Source: Pseudaminobacter soli (ex Li et al. 2025) (GTDB taxonomy: Bacteria > Pseudomonadota > Alphaproteobacteria > Rhizobiales > Rhizobiaceae). From it: a stretch of 64,000 bases of DNA. Below, one piece after another: positions 58,903-64,000 of the stretch. The stretch covers positions 186,001-250,000 of the forward strand of contig NZ_PXYL01000005.1 in the NCBI RefSeq assembly GCF_003012705.1, read 5' to 3'. Below the pieces are notes generated by a model. That model was not told the DNA's origin. It saw only the letters and a list, made by a program, of their open reading frames with translations, and did no database searches. Numbering within the stretch: position 1 is the stretch's first letter; each line of letters opens with the position of its first letter. The position numbers and the translations under genes were made by a program.

Positions 58903-60086
58903 TGTCAGTGGCCTTGCGCGCACGGCTGACGGCACTGGGGCTGATCACCCCGCTGGTAGCCTTTCTGGTCGTGTTCTTCTTCTGGCCGCTGGCGACCATG
59001 ATGATGGCCTCGGTGACCGACGGCACAGTGCGCGGCGTAATGCCTGAGACGGCAGCCGCCCTGTCCGGCTGGGATGGAAACACTCCGCCGAGCCCGGAGA
59101 TGCAGCAGGCTCTCGTCGCCGACCTGCGCAAGCCGGTCGACCAGCTTGCCTTTGGTGATGCGGTGCGACGGCTGAACAGCGAGCTTTCCGGGTTCCGCTC
59201 GCTGATGTCGCACACGACCAGTGCCGTCAGGGATGCGCCTGAGGGCCAGGCGCTCGATCTCGCCACGGTCGACCCGCGCTGGAGCGAGACGAAATACTGG
59301 CTGGCTGTGAAGCACGCCATGCCGCTCTACACCGACCGTTACCTGCTGGCCGCCGCCGATCTCGAACGTGACGCCGCCGGCAATATCGCTGCCGTCGATG
59401 CCGGCGCCTCGGCGAACCGCCAGATCATGCTGCGCACCTTCCTGATCGCGGCGACCGTGACCGTGCTGTGCGCCTTGATCGGCCTTCCCTATGCGCTGAT
59501 AGCTGCATCCGCCACAGGCTGGGTGCGTGCGCTGCTGCTGATTGCCGTGCTGCTGCCGCTCTGGACATCGCTTCTGGTGCGCACCGCAGCCTGGTTCATC
59601 CTGCTGCAGAACGAGGGGCTCATCAACGAGGCGCTCAAGGCTATTGGCCTGATCAGCGAGCCGCTGCCGCTGATCTTCAACCGCACCGGCGTCGTGATCG
59701 CGATGACGCATGTGCTTCTGCCCTTCATGGTGCTGCCGATCTATAGCGGGCTGCTGACCATACCGGCCAATTTGATGCCGGCGGCTGCCTCACTCGGCGC
59801 CTCGCGGCTCAAGGCATTCCGGTATGTGCTCCTGCCGCTCGCCTTCCCCGGCCTGATGTCCGGTTCGCTGCTCGTCTTCATGGTGGCGCTCGGCTACTAC
59901 ATCACGCCTGCCCTCGTCGGCGGCCCGAACGACCAGATGATCAGCTCGGTGATCGCCTTCTTCGCCACAGGAACGGCGAATTGGGGCATGGCGGGCGCGC
60001 TCGGCCTTATCCTGCTCGCCGTCACCACCGTGCTCTATCTCGTCTACGGGCGACTGTCGCGGTCGCCCACCATGGTGGGGACCTGA
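58899..60086 (+). CDS. ABC transporter permease (PotB-type)
   Basis: 395 residues. TM1 (LGLITPLVAFLVVFFFWPLA) is followed by about 140 residues of periplasmic region, then five helices with the EAA loop AAASLGASRLKAFRYVLLPLAFPG. The large extracellular segment is typical of some Pot-type permeases for larger or charged ligands. Overlap with the ATPase stop and a 3-base gap to the next permease indicate one operon. Confidence 0.92.
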   Translation: MMSVALRARLTALGLITPLVAFLVVFFFWPLATMMMASVTDGTVRGVMPETAAALSGWDGNTPPSPEMQQALVADLRKPVDQLAFGDAVRRLNSELSGFRSLMSHTTSAVRDAPEGQALDLATVDPRWSETKYWLAVKHAMPLYTDRYLLAAADLERDAAGNIAAVDAGASANRQIMLRTFLIAATVTVLCALIGLPYALIAASATGWVRALLLIAVLLPLWTSLLVRTAAWFILLQNEGLINEALKAIGLISEPLPLIFNRTGVVIAMTHVLLPFMVLPIYSGLLTIPANLMPAAASLGASRLKAFRYVLLPLAFPGLMSGSLLVFMVALGYYITPALVGGPNDQMISSVIAFFATGTANWGMAGALGLILLAVTTVLYLVYGRLSRSPTMVGT

Positions 60087-60089
60087 CCG

Positions 60090-60905
60090 ATGGCCGGAAA
60101 GACCAGTCCCGCACTGCGCGCCGCCCAGATCGTCTTCGGGCTTGCAGTCGTGTTCTTCCTTCTGGCGCCGATCATCGCCATCCTGCCGCTCGCCTTCAAT
60201 TCGAGCGTGTTCCTCAACTATCCGATCGAGACTTTTTCCTCGCGCTGGTTCGGCGAGTTGCAGAACAACGAGGTGTGGCGCCGTTCGATCGTCAATAGCC
60301 TGATCATCGGATCGGGGGCGACGATTGTCGCCACCGTGCTCGGTACGCTAGCGGCACTCGGGCTGCGCAGCAGCCATCTGCCTTTCGCCAATGCCATCCG
60401 CACCACCTTCCTGATGCCGATGGTGGTGCCGGCGGTGGTGCTGGGCGTCGGCATGCAAATGCTCTACGGCCGGCTCGGGCTCGCCAATTCCTATCTCGGC
60501 GTCATCGTCGCCCATGCAGTGCTGTGCATTCCCTTCGTCATCGTCAGCGTGTCGGGTTCGCTGATTGCTATGGACCCCTGGCTTGAGCGCGCGGCGAGCA
60601 GCCTCGGCGCCACGCCCCTCAACGTGTTCCGGCGGGTGACGCTGCCGATCATCATGCCCGGCATGCTGACGGGCGCGGTGTTCGCCTTTGCCACCTCGCT
60701 CGACGAGGTGGTGCTGACATTGTTCGTCGCCGGCCCCAACCAGCGCACGCTGGCGCGGCAGATGTTCGCCAGCATCCGCGAGAACATCAGCCCTGCGGTG
60801 GCGGCGGCCGCCTTCCTGATGATCGTCGGCACGCTTTGCGTTGCGGGCCTTGTGGGCTTCATGCGCTGGCAGCGCCAGCGTGCCCTGCGGCTGCAGCCGG
60901 CCTGA
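60090..60905 (+). CDS. ABC transporter permease (PotC-type)
   Basis: 271 residues with about six helices and the EAA loop ERAASSLGATPLNVFRRVTLPIIMPG. It pairs with the upstream permease. The operon ends here, facing the aldo/keto reductase gene. Confidence 0.93.
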   Translation: MAGKTSPALRAAQIVFGLAVVFFLLAPIIAILPLAFNSSVFLNYPIETFSSRWFGELQNNEVWRRSIVNSLIIGSGATIVATVLGTLAALGLRSSHLPFANAIRTTFLMPMVVPAVVLGVGMQMLYGRLGLANSYLGVIVAHAVLCIPFVIVSVSGSLIAMDPWLERAASSLGATPLNVFRRVTLPIIMPGMLTGAVFAFATSLDEVVLTLFVAGPNQRTLARQMFASIRENISPAVAAAAFLMIVGTLCVAGLVGFMRWQRQRALRLQPA

Positions 60906-60918
60906 GCGCCTCGCCTGA

Positions 60919-61758
60919 TCAGAGCATGGGCAGGCTGCCGGGCCAGCGGCCGCGCGGAAACGCCTTATCGATGCGGTCGATTTCCGCAGCGCTCAGCCTG
61001 ATGTCGCCCGCACCTGCATTCTCGATCGCGTGGCCCAGGGTCGATGCCTTGGGGATGGCGACGACAGACGCCTCGCGCGTCAGGAAAGCCAGCGCCACCT
61101 GGCGCGGCGTTGCCCGATGCGCCTCGCCGATCTCGACAAGCAGCTGCCCTCCTGCCGATGCGTCGGCAGGAAACTCGCCATGGCCGAAGGGGCTGTAGGC
61201 CACCACCGTCACGCCATGCTCTGCGCACCAGGGCACAACGCCATGCTCTATGGCGCGCTCGCGCAGATGGTAGAGCACCTGGTTGCAAGCGATCCTGCCC
61301 TCTCCCGCAACCGATAGCGCCTCATCGAGATCGTCGACGTCGAAATTGCTGACGCCCCAGCACAGGATCTTGCCGGCCTGGCGCAGATCCTCGAAAGCGC
61401 GAAAAGTTTCTTCCAACGGGTAGCGACCGCGCCAGTGCAGCAGGTAGCAATCCAGCCGATCGGTGCCGAGCCGCAGCAGCGAGCGCTCGCAGGCCGCGAG
61501 CGTTCCGGCGTAGGAAGCGTTCCCCGGCAGGACCTTGGAGACGACGAACACCTCGTCGCGACGGCCGGCAATGGCATCGCCCACCACCAGTTCGGCGTCG
61601 CCATACATCTCCGCCGTATCGATATGGGTCATGCCGAGGTCGATGCCGCCACGCAGCGCCGCGACGGCGGCCTTGCGGTCACCTTCGTCGATGTACCATG
61701 TGCCCTGGCCGATCCGCGAAACGGCCAGGCCGGTACGCCCGAATGGATGCTCCAGCAT
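60919..61758 (-). CDS. Aldo/keto reductase
   Basis: 279 residues of the NADPH-dependent barrel. The active-site tetrad is visible: Asp in THIDTAEMYGDAE (with Tyr), Lys in FVVSKVLPGN and His in CYLLHWRG. The cofactor motif VAIPKASTLGHAIENAGA is near the C-terminus. It belongs to the AKR5-like group of small reductases. It lies 13 bases from the end of the transporter operon, converging with it. Confidence 0.92.
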   Translation of the reverse strand: MLEHPFGRTGLAVSRIGQGTWYIDEGDRKAAVAALRGGIDLGMTHIDTAEMYGDAELVVGDAIAGRRDEVFVVSKVLPGNASYAGTLAACERSLLRLGTDRLDCYLLHWRGRYPLEETFRAFEDLRQAGKILCWGVSNFDVDDLDEALSVAGEGRIACNQVLYHLRERAIEHGVVPWCAEHGVTVVAYSPFGHGEFPADASAGGQLLVEIGEAHRATPRQVALAFLTREASVVAIPKASTLGHAIENAGAGDIRLSAAEIDRIDKAFPRGRWPGSLPML

Positions 61759-61971
61759 GGCGACCTCCCGCTCCGGCCGACTCGTTACCGATCCATCTTA
61801 GGGCGCAAAGAGCGAAAGTGGATATGGCCCGCACCGGCATTTTCCGGAAAGCCCGGACAGGAACGTCACCAACTCCATTCCGAATGGTGCGGCCTCACGC
61901 CGTCGCCGTGATCCCGTAGAACTCTACCGAGCGCCAGCCATTGAGGTAGCACTTCTAGGGTGCGCCTATCG

Positions 61972-62409
61972 TCAATCAACTGGGTTGGGCTTGTCCTGCG
62001 GTGCACCCGACGGTGGCAGCGCCACTCTGAATCCGCCATATGTCAGAAGGACACCGATGACGAGCGCGACCAGTTCATAGACATCGAAGTATCTGGTGTA
62101 GTGAAGCAGGTCGAATATGGCCGACACCTCCGGCGGCAGCGCTATCAGCAACACGCCACGGATCACGAACAGCCAACCGATGATCGTGACAACCACAGGC
62201 AGAACGCCGCCGGACCAGATGTTGTGGGCCAGCACGATGGCAAGGCCGCATGCAAGCGCGATCATGCCCATGAGCAACATCAGCAAGCGATCGTGCATGA
62301 GTTGGCCGACGATCTCGATGGCCGTCGGCCTTTGCACATAGAGTGCCACGGTAAAAATCAGGAAGAACAGGCCGAGCAACCGGCTCAGATAGATTGTAAG
62401 GCGTGACAT
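61972..62409 (-). CDS. Four-helix inner-membrane protein, function unknown
   Basis: 145 residues with four hydrophobic segments: LLGLFFLIFTVALYV, LLMLLMGMIALACGLAIVLA, VLPVVVTIIGWLFVIRGVLLIA and YELVALVIGVLLTYGGF. I do not recognise a named family. The gap to the aldo/keto reductase (213 bases) and to the next gene (283 bases) holds nothing else I can support. Confidence 0.65.
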   Translation of the reverse strand: MSRLTIYLSRLLGLFFLIFTVALYVQRPTAIEIVGQLMHDRLLMLLMGMIALACGLAIVLAHNIWSGGVLPVVVTIIGWLFVIRGVLLIALPPEVSAIFDLLHYTRYFDVYELVALVIGVLLTYGGFRVALPPSGAPQDKPNPVD

Positions 62410-62692
62410 CCCAGCCTCCAGCGCAAGATCGCCAACCTTTTGATATTATACTCCTTTGCGCCTGCAATGGCAGACAAACTGACACTGCCGCGCCTTGGAA
62501 CCGCAAGCAGTGTCGGATGCGGAAAAAGCCGAAACGACGCCTCAGTCGAGAAAAGTTGATTGGGCTGACCGCCATTTCGACCGCCAATTCGGGCATAATG
62601 CCAGCATGGATGGGGCAGCGAGCGCCTGTCCCGGGCAATCGCGTCGCCATCCGATTTTGAAGGGCTTGTCTTTCATTTCGGAGAAAAAAGAG

Positions 62693-63109
62693 ATGACGAG
62701 TCAGCTCCTGAAAGTTGTGGCCGGGATCGGCCTTCTATTCGCCTCTTCATACTCGGCGTTAGCCTTCCCAACCCCCGCTACCCTCGACACGGGCGCATCG
62801 ACTATGCTGCAACCCGTGGCGCAGGGCTGCGGACCGGGCGGCTGGCGTGGACCGTATGGCGGTTGCCGCTACGGGCGTTACTACCGGCCCTATGGATACG
62901 GATACCGGTATTACCGGCCTTACGGTTACTACCGCGGTTATGCGCACCCATTTGGTGGGTACTATCGACGGCACTACGGCTACTATCGTGCACACCCATT
63001 TGGTGGGTATTACGGACGGCCCTACGGCTACTACCGCTATGGGTACCGTGCGCACCCATTTGGTGGGTACTACCGACGGCCCTACGGCTACTATCGCGGG
63101 TGGAGATAA
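62693..63109 (+). CDS. GCG_CRPN-type Gly/Tyr/Arg-rich repeat protein
   Basis: 138 residues. A signal peptide (LLKVVAGIGLLFASSYSALA) is followed by QGCGPGGWRGPYGGCRYG, the GCG...CR prefix, then degenerate Gly-Tyr-Arg-Pro repeats. The unit AHPFGGYYRR.YGYYR occurs three times. It is a small exported protein of the Hyphomicrobiales GCG_CRPN family. Its function is unknown; the composition suggests a surface or stress-coat role. ATG 62693 follows GGAGAAAAAAGAG. Confidence 0.85.
   Translation: MTSQLLKVVAGIGLLFASSYSALAFPTPATLDTGASTMLQPVAQGCGPGGWRGPYGGCRYGRYYRPYGYGYRYYRPYGYYRGYAHPFGGYYRRHYGYYRAHPFGGYYGRPYGYYRYGYRAHPFGGYYRRPYGYYRGWR
62946..63068. repeat. Three in-frame copies of a 15-base palindromic repeat inside the GCG_CRPN gene
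   Basis: ACCCATTTGGTGGGT occurs at 62946-62960, 62994-63008 and 63054-63068. The arms ACCCA / TGGGT form a hairpin around TTTGG. The spacings are 48 and 60 bases, both multiples of three. Confidence 0.8.
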
Positions 63110-63307
63110 TTCTTCGCCCGTCTTCAAAACGGAATGGTGCCGTGAGCCATCGGTTTGCGGTACCATTCATCAAGATTGCCACGCCTCATCGCCGCGGGTT
63201 TCCGGCTACTCCCGTCTTGTGGAGCAGACCCTCGAGAAACTCGTCTCATAGACGCGGTTGTGGCTTGCCGAAACAGTCGCTTGCCCGGTCGCGCGCGTAA
63301 TGATCAG

Positions 63308-64000
63308 ATGCCGCCATCAGCACCCGATCGATTGAACGCGATGAGCCCTGAAAAAATCCGGCCGCAAACGGCCAGCGACACCAGCCGTGCTTTCGTGAAA
63401 ATGCACGGGCTGCGCAACCACTTCGTGATCTTCGATCGACGGATCGACCGACGAGCTTTCACAAAGGAAGACATCGTGCGCATCTGCGACGCACAGGTCG
63501 GCGTCGGCGGCGATCAGTTGCTGACCATCGAACACCCTTCCGAACAAGGCTCCGCGGCCGGCGCCGATGCCGCGATGCGCATCTTCAACATCGACGGCCA
63601 CGAGGTTTCGGCTTGCGGCAACGCTACCCGATGCGTGGCGCACCTGCTGCTCGAGGAAACCGGCGGTACCGAGCTTCTTCTTGAAACCGGCGGCGGCCTG
63701 TTGAAATGCCGGCGTTCCGGGCCGATGCAGGTCAGCGTCGAAATGGGACCGATCAGCGGCGATTGGCAGAACTTTCCGCTCGCCGAGGAAGTCGATACGA
63801 CGCGGCTGCCCGTCGAGAACGGCCCGCTGCGTGACGGTGTCGCCCTCTGGATCGGCAATCCGCACGCAGTCTATTTCGTCGACAGCCTTGCGGAGATCGA
63901 CCTGGCGAAGGTCGCAGCCCCCATCCAGAACCATCAACTGTTTCCGGAAGGCGTGAATGTCGGCGTGGCCGAACTGGTCGATGCTGAGACAATTCGGCTC
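63308..64000 (+). CDS. dapF: Diaminopimelate epimerase, C-terminus beyond window
   Basis: The reading frame starts at ATG 63308 or, more likely for length, ATG 63341 (MSPEKIRPQT). It contains the N-terminal FVKMHGLRNHFVIFD, the first catalytic Cys in SACGNATRCVAH, and IGNPHAVYFV. DapF epimerises LL-diaminopimelate for lysine and peptidoglycan. The second catalytic cysteine falls outside. It runs off the end at 64000. Confidence 0.88.
   Translation, partial: MPPSAPDRLNAMSPEKIRPQTASDTSRAFVKMHGLRNHFVIFDRRIDRRAFTKEDIVRICDAQVGVGGDQLLTIEHPSEQGSAAGADAAMRIFNIDGHEVSACGNATRCVAHLLLEETGGTELLLETGGGLLKCRRSGPMQVSVEMGPISGDWQNFPLAEEVDTTRLPVENGPLRDGVALWIGNPHAVYFVDSLAEIDLAKVAAPIQNHQLFPEGVNVGVAELVDAETIRL

Noticed and set aside
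62946..63068. Regularly spaced 15-base repeats considered as CRISPR-like
   Set aside because: Only three copies, spacing of 48 and 60, and the units are in frame inside a coding region. No cas genes are present.

Overview
The window is chromosomal DNA of a high-GC alphaproteobacterium of the order Hyphomicrobiales (Rhizobiales), most likely from the Mesorhizobium/Aminobacter/Phyllobacteriaceae neighbourhood. Support comes from a Brucella-type Omp10 lipoprotein, a CpdR regulator beside an N-formylglutamate amidohydrolase and a HisN-type phosphatase, an mmgR/suhB-type sRNA in that same neighbourhood, a ROSE-type heat sensor before an Hsp20 gene, and several dispersed rhizobial palindromic repeats. 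I see no phage, transposase, plasmid or CRISPR genes. No database was consulted; product names rest on motif and family recognition.

Layout. 1-9400: a DUF882 secreted protein (cut by the window edge), a sigma-54-dependent response regulator, an M3 oligopeptidase, the overlapping pair for p-aminobenzoate synthesis, a DUF3445 haem-dependent amine demethylase, homospermidine synthase and an Omp10-like lipoprotein. 9600-24800: a periplasmic 5'-nucleotidase with a C-terminal LysM domain, ferrochelatase, the QmcA/NfeD pair, an MHYT-GGDEF-EAL protein, KdsD, an outer-membrane barrel protein, GalU, an MltB-type transglycosylase and a DUF459 protein, ending at gltD. 24900-36000: gltB, threonine aldolase, hsp20 with a sigma-32-like promoter and RNA thermometer, a structured candidate sRNA, a lipase-like hydrolase, hisN, mmgR, N-formylglutamate amidohydrolase, cpdR and tRNA-Val(GAC). 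36200-40400: a small accessory-looking group (GMC oxidoreductase, SnoaL-like protein, LysR regulator), then queF.

40465-53381 is a complete hydroxyproline catabolic locus. One long leftward operon encodes a polar amino-acid ABC importer, a D-hydroxyproline dehydrogenase, 4-hydroxyproline 2-epimerase, a fused aconitase-X-type cis-3-hydroxyproline dehydratase and a second proline-racemase homologue whose two catalytic cysteines are Ser90 and Thr256. Separate units encode alpha-ketoglutaric semialdehyde dehydrogenase, a pyrroline-2-carboxylate reductase, the pyrroline-hydroxycarboxylate deaminase and a GntR/FCD regulator. Related TTGTNNAC-type operator candidates lie at each promoter. Together these would convert 4-hydroxyproline to 2-oxoglutarate and 3-hydroxyprolines to proline.

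53694-60905 holds a second catabolic-looking locus: an alpha/beta hydrolase, a HisD homologue of the type used on non-histidinol substrates, a divergent XRE-cupin regulator and a Pot-type ABC transporter of unknown substrate. The window ends with an aldo/keto reductase, a four-helix membrane protein, a Gly/Tyr/Arg-rich repeat protein and the start of dapF. The observations most worth a second look are the candidate sRNA at 32131-32252, the Ser/Thr racemase homologue, the hydroxyproline operators, the HisD-like/ABC locus, and the composite palindromic repeats.
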